DNA from: Gigaspora margarita
Lineage: Eukaryota > Glomeromycota > Glomeromycetes > Diversisporales > Gigasporaceae
Length of the DNA: 64,000 bases
Assembly: GCA_009809945.1 (NCBI GenBank)
Contig: WTPW01000506.1
Location: forward strand, 1-64,000
Direction: 5' to 3'
Every line of letters starts with the position of its first letter. Positions within the stretch are counted from its first letter, which is position 1. Below are positions 48,640 to 60,399 of the stretch, piece by piece. Both the position numbers and the translations under genes were made by a program. A model generated the notes under the pieces. The model had not been told where the DNA came from, ran no database searches, and was given only the letters and a program-made list of their open reading frames with translations.

Positions 48640-48995
48640 ACTAAAGCAACAACTCTAAAGGACAACAACCTGAAATTAACGACACCACTAGTAATAACAA
48701 GGGCACCAACTTAGAGGGGACAAAATGATAACAACTAAAATGGAACAAGTAGTAGTTAGTAAAGAACAAATTAAGCGAAATGATGCAAACTAAAAAAAAA
48801 ACAATAATGACTATAAATATTAGCAATAGACCAAAATAATGGTGATACCAACAATGCCAAACATATGATGATATTATTATACGAATGAAAGCACCAACAT
48901 ACAACAACACTAGTGTACGAATGGAAGCACCAACTTACGACAACGATCTTAGTGATAGTACCAACATACGATGACTTCAAAGGCACATAGCACTA
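48640..48995 (-). repeat. Degenerate repeat rich in AGCACCAAC
   Basis: Runs of AGCACCAACNTACNACAAC-type units. Read on the minus strand it resembles 42480-42620. Several overlapping minus-strand frames through it have no domain and are products of the repeat. Confidence 0.5.
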
Positions 48996-49184
48996 GTGAA
49001 AGTGAAATATTCAAAATGAAAATACTAAATGAGGAAAGCACTAAGTAGCAAATACGAAAAAAAATTAAATTAGTACACACATAATAACAAACGATATAAA
49101 AAAAAAACTGATGAACTGGGAATTTCTCCCAGTTAAGTATAGTAAATTCCTTAATTATATATTTATATATTACCTTGCCAATTA

Positions 49185-49425
49185 CCAAATTACTTTGGTA
49201 TGTTGTAGAACTGAAGGTGTAATTTCTAAATTTTTATATCGTAACCTTCCAGAATTCATATTCATGGCCCCGAATTTATTAGAAAAATAATGTTATAATA
49301 AAATAGATTAGCATTATTGAAATGCCAAAACATACCTTTATCTAACTTTCGAATCACCTGGTATATTGTAGAGCTGAAGCTGTAAGTTCCAAATTTTTTA
49401 TATCGTAACCTTCTAAACTTAAATA
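49185..49425. repeat. Direct repeat, two copies about 175 bp apart
   Basis: TTGTAGAACTGAAGGTGTAA, then TTTTTATATCGTAACCTTC, appears at about 49200-49250. A close copy (TTGTAGAGCTGAAGCTGTAA, then the same end) lies at 49375-49425. Confidence 0.65.
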
Positions 49426-49794
49426 CTTAGGTAAATAAATATTTTTTACTTTTATTAACATTTAATTAACTTATTCATTATCTGTTATACTATAATTACT
49501 TACCAAAATTTTGCTCTCTAAGCAAATTTTTTAGGTATATGATCTATACTGATCTTTTTTTACTGAAGACGCGCGAAGAGTTAAAGAATACTATAACATG
49601 CTTTAAAAAAATTTTTATTATGTAAACCCACAAGTTGCCAATTAATGATGTAGTTTTTTATAGTAAGTGTTACTGTAAAAATTTTTATTTATGTTGTGTA
49701 ACTCAGAGATCTTCAAGCCAATCAAATCAAATGTCTGCCATGCTAACCAAAGTTACAAAATTATATTTGTTTAAAATTATAAATTTATTGATAA

Positions 49795-50400
49795 TATTTA
49801 ATAAGTAATAATTTTTGATTTATTGGACCAAATTTGATAATCTAACTCCAAAATAATCCACTCAATAAGAGGATTCTATCAAGCCAAAATTATTAAAATC
49901 TAATAACTAGATCCTAAAATCAGAATAGATTTGTGTTACTATAAAAGTTTATAAGAATTAAATCTATTTATAGTAATACAAATCTATTTGATTTTAGAAT
50001 CCATTGATTAGATTTTATAACTTTGGGCTTGTTAGAATTCTCATATTGAGAGAATTATTTTGGTAGTTGAATCATCAAAATTGGCACAGTATATCAAAGT
50101 TATTAACAATTAAATTTAATTTTTAAATATTAATAATATTTGATCTACTATACCAATTTTGTAATTCAACTATCAAAATGATTCTCTCAATAAGAGGATT
50201 CTAGAAGTCCAAAATTATTACTAGATCCTAAGATCAGAATAGATTTGTATTACTATAAAAGTTTTATAACTGATTAAAAAATTATAAACCATTTTTAATA
50301 ATACAAATCTATTCCAGTTTAGGATCCTGTGAATGATTTTATAATTTGGGCTTGTTTTATTTTGTTAGCTAAATCATTAAAATTGGCCCAATAAATCAAA
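49795..50400. repeat. Two palindromes carrying the GAACAAGCCC-type module
   Basis: Each palindrome has TAGAATTCTC/GAGGATTCT arms next to AAGCCCAAAATTATT and its inverse, centred near 49945 and 50270. The same module lies in the element at 4926 and at 36820-36990. Confidence 0.65.
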
Positions 50401-50937
50401 AATTATTTACTATAAATATAGTCATCCCTCCTACAATTACCCAATTTATCTAATACATTTTGGTGATTATATAAAGAAGTAATTAAATAAAATTACCTCT
50501 ATATAAATCCAAAATATAAAGCACCTGATATAATATAATTTAAAAGAGATAATTTATAAAGAGGGCTACTATTTCCACCATAGTTATACAAAATTTTCTA
50601 TTTTTAGAATTCATTCTAACTTAATTTTAATTCTAATCTAAACCTAACCCTAATTCTAAAAACTAATAACAGATAAGTAAACCTTTTTTGGCCACTAATT
50701 GAAAGCTATAGAGCTCACTTTTCTGATTCTAATGGTAGTTAAATCAACAAAATCGGCCCAGTGGATCCCAAGATACTTGGGATCAAAAAAGAGACATAAG
50801 GATCAGCAAATTCACTATTACTCAAAGCATAGAAATGCTATCAAATGAAAAATCATGATTTGCACAGAATTTTATTATTACAATTGACTTTGAGTTCTTA
50901 AGTAAAGTTGTTCTTTGGCTCAAAAAAATGCTAGTTT

Positions 50938-52242
50938 TTTTTTTTTAAATTAAGGTGCTTACTTTGGGAGTAAAAGTTTTATTCAAGATATTCAGATCAT
51001 GGGCTTTCTATATGGAGGTCACCTGACATAGTATATTGACGAGAGTACAACTAGCTGCACCTGCAACTTTTGGTTGCCTATTTAAGTAGCCTCCTGAAGG
51101 TTTTACACTAGCTGCCATACCTGCAACCCGCATACCGGTCATTGTCTATTTTAAACCCTCTGGTCATTGCCGTCTGCCAATCCCTACTTGTATCACTGGA
51201 ACAAGATCCGAATTCTTTTCTACCTCCTTTAGAACTACTATATCCTTAGTAAGAGACCTGGTAGAGCAGTTCCTGTTCTACACAGGTATTACCTATGCTT
51301 CGGTAACTTATGCTACAGCTTTACCTATATACTTGCAGTCAGGGGTTATTCTTAAACTGCTACCGTTACCTACTTCTTGCTCTTATGAAGTTCCCAACCC
51401 CAGTACCCGGTCAGTCACTCTTCTGGATTCTTTTCCCCAGTCGCATCCCTACTCCCAATCCTAAGACCCAGAAGGGTTGGTCCACCTGGCGTTAGGATTA
51501 GAATTCCTAGTTGCCAAAAATTTTGCCAATTGATTAGTTGCCAACTATAGTTGCAACTAATCGATTATTCATATCATATTGATTATTAGATAATTATCCA
51601 ATCAAACCCAAGAAATCAACATGGATAAGTGAAAAACCTTTTGACTAATTGTCAGGCTGAACCCAACTAAACAAAATATTTTAGAACTATATTAATTGAA
51701 TGATTAATTGATTAGTTATTTAAAATTTTTTTCAAATCGATTAGTTGGAAAGTTGGCAACTAGTTGGTTATCCAACTAACGATTTGGAATACTAGTTAGG
51801 ATACCAAAGGTCTCCCTCCCCTTGGTACATGCTCCCGAAACACATGTCCTTTTCTTCTGGTGCGACTCTCGCGGTCTAGGTAGGGTCCTCTGATTCTTTT
51901 TATCGTTGGTTTGCTTTCGGTTAGTCACTATCTGAGATCCTTTTCCTCTAGTACCGTCGAAAGTTGGATACTTCTCCACTCGGGTCTTGCCAAGCAGGTT
52001 CTATTCTGCTAATTCCCAGAACTTATACACTTCCTTTTCTCTCATGTAACATTATACAAGTTAGTCAGCTCCCAATAACTTGGTGTCACTTGGGCTACAG
52101 ATCAAAGATCCAATTAGTTAGAGTGCAGATCAGTTACCATAACACAAATGCAATTTTTAAAACTATCTCCAGTGGGATTTGAACTCTGCACCTGCCGCTT
52201 GGGGGTGACAACAACCCAACTTTACTATGTCGCCATACCCCT
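50938..52242 (-). mobile_element. Long SINE with tRNA-like head, copy 3, interrupted
   Basis: Reverse orientation. The head (GTATGGCGACATAG..., B-box GAGTTCAAATCCC) is at the right and the A-rich tail at the left. AAAAATGCTAGTTT is duplicated at both flanks. Removing the hAT-like insert leaves about 1.0 kb, the same as the other copies. Confidence 0.85.
51499..51794. mobile_element. hAT-like MITE inside SINE copy 3, 296 bp
   Basis: It begins TAGAATTCC and ends GGAATACTA, flanked by a perfect GTTAGGAT duplication. The subterminal regions repeat TAGTTGCCAA/AACTAGTTGG. Non-coding. Confidence 0.75.
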
Positions 52243-54492
52243 AAAAATGCTAGTTTCTTAAAATGTATTTTATTATTTTTTAGTAAAATTTTTTACTACA
52301 ATAAAAACCTTCTCAAAACGTATGTAAAGAAGTTAGAAAAAAGCTATCAAACAAAAAATCGTGATTTGCACAGAATTTTATTATTACAATTGATTTTGGG
52401 CTCTTAAGTAAAGTTGTTTTTTGGCTCAAAAAAATGCTAGTTTCTTAAAATGAGTTTTATTAGTTTCTTAGTAAAATTTTTCACTACGATAAAAATACGT
52501 TTCAAAACGTATGTAAAAAATATGAATAGTTTGTATAATAGTGAATTTGCTGATCCTTATATATTATATTAAATACTAAAAATAGAAATTCTTGTATAAC
52601 AATGGTGAAAATAGCAAAATACTATATGGAAATAGACATCCCCTTTATAAAAATATATTATTAATTTATAGCAAGACCACTATTTATGTTATAAATCTCT
52701 TTTTTTTTTTATTTTAATATCTATGCTTGTTATATTACACAATGTATATATCATCTATAATTTTATTATATTGTACTACAGTATACAAATTAAAGTTAAT
52801 ATTCTATAATATTGGTATAATAATTTCCTATTAATAATAGAAATAATGAATTGGACAAAAATTGTTGAATAATGATAATTTGGCAAATACGCATGTGCTA
52901 CAAAGCAGCATATATAGCCAATCATTTGTCAAATTACTATATTCAACTAATTTGAATAAACTTTATTACATTACTATCGGCAAATTTTATATATAGAATA
53001 TATATTAATTACTAACCAAGTATATCGATACTAAATATTCCTGCTAATTTTTATCGATAGTGATAGTAATCAATATATATCAGGTTAATCGATATATATT
53101 TAATATGATATTAATTAATAATTATTATATTCACATAATCATGCTTTTTGCAATTTTTAAACATTTTTCAGGTTTTCACAATATTTCGCAAGTTTTCTAA
53201 AATTTTATTTTTTATTTATTATTATTATATATTATATTTTAAATTAAATATACAATATTTGCAAGTTTTCACAATTTAATATAAAATTTTATTTTTTATT
53301 TATTATTATTATTTAATATTTTAAAAAAAAAAAAAAACTGAAAAAAATAACTGAAAAAATAACAAAAAAAAAAAATAAAAACAACTACTTTTGCACTTTG
53401 TCGCATCTAATTTACTTATTTCCCTTATCTTGCAGTTAGCTATTATTTTTTTTTTGGTTTAACTATCATATTCGCTTATATTCACTTATATTCGCTACTT
53501 ATTGCAAAGTGCTAAAGAAGTTAGAATTGGTGTTCTTGTAAAGTGCCAGAAAAGTTAGATTGTTTTCTTGCAAAGTTCTGAAAGAAGTAAGAAATAAATA
53601 AAATAAAATAAAATTAAAAAAATAAATAAAAAAAAAAAGAAAACAAACAAAAAACAAAATGTAAGCAAACTAAATAAAAAAAATAAATGAAGCCCCAAAT
53701 CTCTATTTTTTAAATTTATATTCTTGCAATTTAGAAATCATCGAAGGTTTTTGCAAAGTGCTGAAATAAATAAAAAAAATAAAAATTAAAGAAACAAGTA
53801 AAAAGAAAACAAACAAAAAAAAATCAAACTGAATAAAAAAAATAAAACCCCAAATCTCCATTTCTCTGAAGTAGAGTTCGTGACTAAATTGCTGAAATCA
53901 AGTTGTATAAATTCTTGCAAAGTGCCAGAAAAGTCTGAGTTTGCTTGCAAAGTGTCAAAAAAGCTTATTTTTTCTTGCAAAGTGCCAGAATAAAATAAAT
54001 TAATAAAAAAAAATAAAAAAAACAAAAACAAAAACAAAAAGAACAAAAAACATCAAATGAAAAAATAAAGCACTAACTAAACCTTTATTTCTTTAAAGAG
54101 ATGTTTTTTAAAATTTAAAAATTGTTGGCGAAATCAATTATATGTTCTTGCAATGTGTCAGAAGGCTGAGTTGGCTTGTGCATAGTTTCAAAAAGCTGTT
54201 AGATTTTTTGCGAAGTGCCAAAAGTTAGGGTTGGTATTTTTTGTAGAAATAAAATAAAAAAAATTAAAAAATAATAAATAAAAAAAAAAAATTGAAATAA
54301 CAAAACGAAACTAAACAAAACCAAACCAAACCAAAAACAAAAACAAAATGAAAATGAAAAAACAATGTAAAATTAATAGAAAATCTAAATTATTAACAAA
54401 AAAAAAAATAAACAAAAATCTAATTTGATTTTGTACTATAATCATTAAAACATTTTGAAACATTTCAAAAATATTAGTCAAACGTGCCTTTA

Positions 54493-54742
54493 GGCTGTTT
54501 GAAATTACAATTTTGTTTAATGTTCTCCTCCACCAGCTCTAAGAGCTCTCCTCTAGAATTAAACAGAACAATCAGAATGCTCATCTCGTCTTAGGATTTC
54601 AATAAATCATGTGCTTATAAGTTAACCAATAATAATGTATTTATTTTTTGCAATTTTAATATGTTTGTTTAATGACCCCCCTCCCCCACCATGCTTAACC
54701 TTCTTAAGGGAACATTAAATGAAAATATAAATTCAAATAGCC
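54493..54742. mobile_element. PIF/Harbinger-like MITE, 250 bp, TTA TSD
   Basis: The ends GGCTGTTTGAAATTACAAT and TATAAATTCAAATAGCC are inverted and flanked by TTA. They share the GGCNGTTTGAA start with the element at 37444, so the two are likely one family, diverged. Confidence 0.75.
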
Positions 54743-55173
54743 TTAGTATGATCCAGAGTACAGATCTACTGATCTAGTATGATTTCCTAGTCCTAAAATA
54801 TTTTGAAAGAATTTGAAATATTAAAAAAAAATAAAATAAAATAAAAAATAAAAAAAGAAGAGAAAAAAAGAGAGAAAGGAGTAAAAGGAAGAGAGAAGAA
54901 AAAGGAGAAAGGAGTAAAAGAGAGAGAGAAGTAAAAGAGAGAAAGGAGTAAAAATAGTATAAAATAGCTTTTTTTTTTCTATGCCAATTTTTTTTTAATT
55001 TGCTTTAATTAGCATTTTATTTTATTTTTATTTTATTTTTTTTTATCTAATGATCCAGGTTGGAATTTTTGTGACAGGTCAAAATACTATGTAATCATTA
55101 AAGATTTGTTAATCGTTATATATCATTTTAAATAATTACAATTTATAGATATATAATAATTTAATATAGAAAA

Positions 55174-56168
55174 GGGTGTGGCGACTTAGGGAAGTTGGTA
55201 AGTTGTTACCCCCAAGTGGCAGGTCTAGGGTTCAAATCCCACTGGCGACGCTTTGAAAAATAGACCTGTGTTTCGGTAACTGATTCTCATCGATTGGTTG
55301 GGTACATTACCTGTAGGCCTTGGTACACCATCTCGAATGGGAGCCTTTGGGCACACAAATCCAAGGAACCAGAGAAATAGAAACCTGTTTGGCAAGCCCT
55401 GAGTAAGGAGGTAGCAAAGGTCTTCGACAGTGCTACCAAAGCTAGAATATCAGAAACCGGAGCTAGAGAATTGGATGATAAGACTCTCGAGAAGGGGGTT
55501 CACCAACCTGGCCACCAGAGTCGCACCAGAGGAAAAGGACCTATGTTTCAAAAGTAGGTACCAAGGGAAGAAGGCCATATTGACCCTTTTGGGCTATCTG
55601 GTTTGGAAGTTTGTGAATCCAGTGTAAGGACCAGTAGGATGGTGAGGTGGGTGCTAGGATTGAAGCGAACCTTGCAAGGGCAGAAGTAGGTAATAGTAGC
55701 AGTTCAGGTAATCCCTGGACTACAAGTATATAGGTAAAGCTATAGCATAAGTTACCGAAGTGTAGGTGAATACCTGGTGGGACAGGTACCACTCTACCAA
55801 GTTTCCCCTGAGGATAACAGGACCAGAGTTACCTGGCTGGGTCCTAAGGACAACAGATGAGCATCCGTAACTGTCTGACTGGCTGAGTACTGGGACTGTT
55901 CTGGTGATACAAGATGGGTTGGCAGGAGGGACATGGATCAGAGGGGTTAAAAGACAATTCCTATAGTTGGGTTGCAGGTATGGCAGCTAGTGTGGTACCT
56001 TAGGGTGGACTACTTAAATTAGACACCAAAAGTGTACATGTAGCTAGTTGGATCCTCGTCAATGTAACAAATGCCAGTTGATCTCCATGTAGGTTAACCG
56101 ACGGCCCTAGTATCTTGAATAAAATACCCCGAGTCCCAAGATGGGCACTTTGAAACCAAAAAAAAATA
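55174..56168 (+). mobile_element. Long SINE with tRNA-like head, copy 2, 995 bp
   Basis: It begins GGGTGTGGCGACTTAGGG, has B-box GGGTTCAAATCCC and ends CACTTTGAAACC plus A9. The 21-bp flank starting ATAATAATTTAATATAG is duplicated exactly. Its body aligns with copy 1 throughout. Confidence 0.9.
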
Positions 56169-56766
56169 ATAATAATTTAATATAGAAAATGATATATATC
56201 AATTATAGATATATATCGATTTTTATTCAATTAACGATATATAATAATATTTTATAATCGATATAAAACAATTTAGTATTATATATTGATCAATATCTAT
56301 TGTTAACCTATAGAAATTGTTATAAAATACAAAATTATTTATAACTCTTGATCTACTGATCCAAATTGAATGAAACAACTACCATTTAAATTAGCTAATC
56401 AAGACGGTTCTAACAAGCTAAAGAACATCCAAAACTGACTACTATGTGACGAGATTGGAACCAATTAACAATTAATATAGAATCTGCAATCTGATTGGCT
56501 AGACAATTGCTGCGTGCAAAAATACCATATATGCTATATCTGCAAGATGTAGTTTTTATAGCATATATTCTATATATTTTATTTATTCAAAATATATCAT
56601 TTATTGTTAGGGATGATGCTGAAATCTACGTGATCTTTGTATCATCAGATTTTCTAAAATTTCTGAAAATTGTATAAACAATCAATTTATACTACATCGA
56701 ATGCTATAACTGGTTATAAAAGATCTTCTAACTGTATCAAGAAGGCGACCCTAACCTTAACCCTAA

Positions 56767-56931
56767 GGGGAGGGACAGAAATCAGATGATTTTGTTTACT
56801 AAGAGGCAATACCCCCACCCCCCATCTGATTGAAATATTAGCCAATTAAATCCAATTATAACAATATAGACCTGATCGAACTATAAACCCCCCCACCTCC
56901 CTAAAAAATCAGCTGATTCCTGTCCCTCCCC
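56767..56931. mobile_element. PIF/Harbinger-like MITE, 165 bp, TAA TSD
   Basis: The ends GGGGAGGGACAGAAATCAG and CTGATTCCTGTCCCTCCCC are inverted, with TAA on both sides. The AGAAATCAGCTGAT part resembles the end of the 4926 element. Confidence 0.85.
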
Positions 56932-56944
56932 TAACTATGAGACA

Positions 56945-58158
56945 TAGGGTGCGGGACGTATCAGGTTTGATCCAAAATTTCATAGGTCGGGTCAGGTTCA
57001 AATTATTAACCCATTAATAAATTGGGTCAGGTTCGGGTCGGGTCTATTAAAGTATCGGGTCGGGTTCAGGTTTCTGTTCATTGACCCGTAAAACCTGATC
57101 ATACCTGCTATAATTTTAAAAATAGGTAGCTGTGCGATGCAGTCACACTAAAACCAGAAACATTATATGTATAAGTACTATTAATACGCCAAATAGACTC
57201 GATTATGCTAAGTAATTTATTTGTTATAAATAAAAAGAAAATAAATCCATTACTGGATATTTCGCATCCAATAACAGCACATCTGGCTTTGAATTTAATG
57301 TGGTCCAGATTAATACATTAAATTTTTGTTAATTGTGTCATGTAAAAATGATCACCTTGTGATCTTTCAGAATTTTCGCCTGCCAAATAAAGCTGTTATT
57401 GGTTGCTACGCTTGATTTCATTTCATATAATATTATGGCTATCTTGGTATGCTCATATAATAGTATTTACTAGCACAGCACATTAATATACACCCAATTA
57501 AATGCAAGATTTTGCTGACACCATTCTATATGCGGTTAACAGGACCCCGAACAATACTAACAGAGGTTATATTTGAGCCATTAGCAGTTTTTCTGCAATT
57601 TGATTGGATAAAAAAAATTTTAGCCAATCAAATTGCTTAATTTTGCAAAATTTTGACCTCTGTTAGCTATTTTCCAAATATAACCTTCATTAGTATTGTT
57701 CGGGGTCCTCGGTTAACCATACACTCACGTTAATGCAAGCATAACTACGTTCCTGGTATTCTTACCCAATCTATTTAATTTACCAGATTTATCATTAAAA
57801 AGAAAACAGAATAATGTAAATAATATCTTCTATTTTAGAAAATATTAATTTTAAGATGTACTTATATGTATAACGTTCCCAGTTTTAGTGTGATTGCATC
57901 GTGCAGCTACCCTAATTAAAATAATAATCATAGTAATTAGTCACTGTCTAGTTACTTTTACCCATCCTTGATCAAATTTATATGAGCATAAAAATGATTG
58001 GGTTTGGTCAAGTTGAGGCGGGTCGGGTCAGGTTTTGGAATTGACCTGACCTGAACCCAATAAAAAATTTTTATGACGGGTCGGGTATGGTCAGGTTTTA
58101 ATCGAGTTCAGGTCAGGTTTAAAGGAACCCAACCTGATCTGACCTGTCCCGCACCCTA
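56945..58158. mobile_element. hAT-like element, 1.2 kb, 8-bp TSD
   Basis: The ends TAGGGTGCGGGAC and GTCCCGCACCCTA are perfect inverses, flanked by ATGAGACA duplicated exactly. Both subterminal regions carry many GGTCGGGTCAGGTT-type repeats. The 57541 element lies inside. No transposase. Confidence 0.9.
57541..57709. mobile_element. AGGACC-ended element, 169 bp, 8-bp TSD
   Basis: The ends AGGACCCCGAACAATACTAA and the inverse TTAGTATTGTTCGGGGTCCT are flanked by a perfect CGGTTAAC duplication. It is the innermost layer of the nested stack and so the youngest event there. Confidence 0.92.
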
Positions 58159-58867
58159 ATGAGACAAAAGCATCTATAAAACTACTAACAAAAAAAAATT
58201 TGTCTCATGTTTAGAGTTAGTGTTAGGGTTGCCATTTTGATACAGTTAGAAGGTCTTTTATATATAGATATCAAATATGCGATTTATGCAGTATTGAATT
58301 AACTCTACTCAAACTAATCCCATTTGATTGTTTTGATTATATAGTGTAGATCAATAGTTTACCAGTTACACAATTTTCAGAAATTTTAGGAAATCCGATA
58401 ATATAGCGATCATGTGGATTTCAACATTATCTGATTTCAGCATCATCCCCAACATTTATTACATATATTATATTTATTCTATTTATACTATATATTTTAT
58501 TAGTAGTAGATATAGCACATATTGTACATGTAATAGATATAGCCTGTTACATTTTTGAAAAATAAAAATGTATAAAAGCAGCTAATGTGGACCCCAAGCT
58601 CAATATCAAGTCTTCATACTCTTTCACTAATAAATATATTTATTTATTATTTAAATTAAACAATTACTAGTATCCTCATATACTTTTAATTATAGCCTCT
58701 TTTGTAATTGCAAATTGCCAAAAAATCTTCTTTGTTAAGTTTTATTAAAAAATGCCTTTCGACTTAGAGTAACAAGTGAGATTACACAAAGCATTCACTG
58801 TCTAAGGTCGCTCTAGTTACCTACTATCTTTAAAGAAGTAGATATAGGATAACAAATTGGTAGTGAC

Positions 58868-59228
58868 TAGGGTTGCATCAGTCTGGTCCGGTCCGGTCCG
58901 GTCCCTAAGAGGACTGTTATCATAGTGTTTACGGTCCCGGTCTGGTCTGGTCCTTCGGTCCCATAACGGTCCTTTAATGATTACGTCAATATTAATACAT
59001 AAGATTTTATTGGCCAAAAATGACGTAATTATTTACTGTCAGATATAAACAAACATCATATGATCTACATTACACCTGATCAAGAAATTTGATTAGGTAA
59101 TACAAACATCACAGTTATGTTTACAAGGACCGGTCCCAGGACTGGTCCTTTAATGGTCCCACAGTCCTTATCAGTCCCAGTCCGGGACCCATCCTGGACC
59201 AGTCTTTTTCAGGACCGATGCATCCCTA
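58868..59228. mobile_element. hAT-like MITE, 361 bp, 8-bp TSD
   Basis: The ends TAGGGTTGCATC and GATGCATCCCTA are flanked by GTAGTGAC duplicated perfectly. The interior is packed with GGTCCGGTCC/GGTCTGGTCC repeats near both ends. A minus-strand frame through them is incidental. Confidence 0.9.
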
Positions 59229-59310
59229 GTAGTGACTGTGAGATACTTTCTTCATCCCTGCACTATATTTTGAAAATCTGAAAATTGAATTTTTAACTTT
59301 GTGGAAATAT

Positions 59311-59607
59311 TTGCTACTAAGAAAAGTCAATTGATTTTGCTCCATTTGAGCTGAAATTTTAACTGTATACTCTTTGAAGAGTTCGCATTCTTTCTACTAA
59401 GCTTATCTTAGAACAAAAATGCTACTCTGAACAGAAAACCTCGTAATGACATTTTCTTTCTCTAAGATTTGAAAAGAAAGAAACGATTGTTACTAAGTAA
59501 AGTTGATCAATTTAGATCTGTTTGACTTAAAATTTGTGGATATACCCTTTGAGCGATTCCGCATCTTTTATACTAAGCTTATCATAAGACAAAAATTCTA
59601 CCAGAAT
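59311..59607. repeat. Direct repeat of about 120 bp, two copies
   Basis: TACTAAGNAAAGTNNATCAAT ... TACTAAGCTTATC ... ACAAAAAT recurs with a shift of about 178 bp (59311-59430 and 59490-59607), diverged. Confidence 0.6.
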
Positions 59608-60399
59608 TTGTAAATCAAAGTGACCGCATTTTTCCTCTTTAAAAAATCTGCAAACAAAAGTTTTTTTATAATTACATTACACAAAACAAAATCAAATATT
59701 GCAAGACAACCTGTGGATAAAATTTTGTGATTTATGCACTGTTAGAGCCAGAAGAACTTCAGGACATTTTCTATTAAGTGACAATATATATTGACTTAAT
59801 GAAATTTTGTGATATTAATAGATATTAAAAATGTTATACTAGAAATTACCAAAAGTGATAAAAAATTAATAGAAGTATAAAGAAACATACTATTTAAATC
59901 AAACCACAAATTAAAGACAACCCCAAAGACACAACAAGAGAAAAAAAACCCTTGATAAAAACCTAAAAGTAAAAGATCTAGAAAATGAATATGCAGGATT
60001 ATATGCAATACTTACTAATGAACAAGCTTTAGAAGTTCAAGAAATTGTTGAATAAAATTTTTTGTATTTATTTTTATATAAAATTTTTAAATATAAACAA
60101 ACAAAAGTCAACAATTACTTCAAGTGAATAAAACCTTTTCAATATATATATATATATTTATAGTTTATTGATATCTGTAATTGTTTTCTATTGTAGGTTC
60201 ACTTTGTGATTCAGATAGTTAGCTTTTTAATTATTTTAGCAGTAAGACCACTTTGTTATATAGTGTTCATATCTAATCCTACTTGTCAGATTCCTTCTGT
60301 GATCTATCATTAAAAAGTAATTAGATCTATTGGATTATTAGCAACTAGAGAAAAGGTAGCAAATTCTATATAATACACAGCTTAGTCTAGATTTAGGAG

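Larger units (their letters stand above)
52970..56300 (-). repeat. Inverted relative of the TTTGCAAG-rich element
   Basis: Reverse orientation of the 33930-38700 family: TTTTTGCAA tract (53145-53270), then CTTGCAAAGTGCCAGAAAAG motifs repeated at 53510-54240, A-rich tracts matching the T-rich tract of the other copy, and TACAGATCTACTGATC near 54765. It is interrupted by a PIF-like MITE (54493) and a SINE (55174). A purine-rich GAGAAAGGAGTAAAAG tract lies at 54855-54955. Confidence 0.5.
56606..58452. mobile_element. hAT-like element, 1.85 kb, host of further insertions
   Basis: The ends GTTAGGGATGATGCTGAAATC and the inverse GATTTCAGCATCATCCCCAA sit between perfect CATTTATT duplications. A second inverted pair (CAGATTTTCTAAAATTTC and inverse) lies just inside. 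It contains a PIF-like MITE and another hAT-like element. No transposase is visible. Confidence 0.8.
56318..58854 (+). mobile_element. Solo-LTR-like fossil split by nested insertions
   Basis: It matches 9265-9950 on both sides of the element at 56606. Without that insertion it is about 682 bp. It begins TGTTATAAAATAC and ends GGATAACA, with a TATAAAAGCAGC box near 58573 and AATAAA near 58630. No internal genes adjoin it; family unassigned. It is older than the four elements stacked in it. Confidence 0.4.

Noticed and set aside
48641-49188. Overlapping hydrophobic minus-strand frames, possible membrane protein
   Set aside because: Three frames are open over the same degenerate repeat; none has consistent composition or a family match.
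55430-55792. Frames inside SINE copy 2
   Set aside because: They are not preserved in the other two SINE copies.
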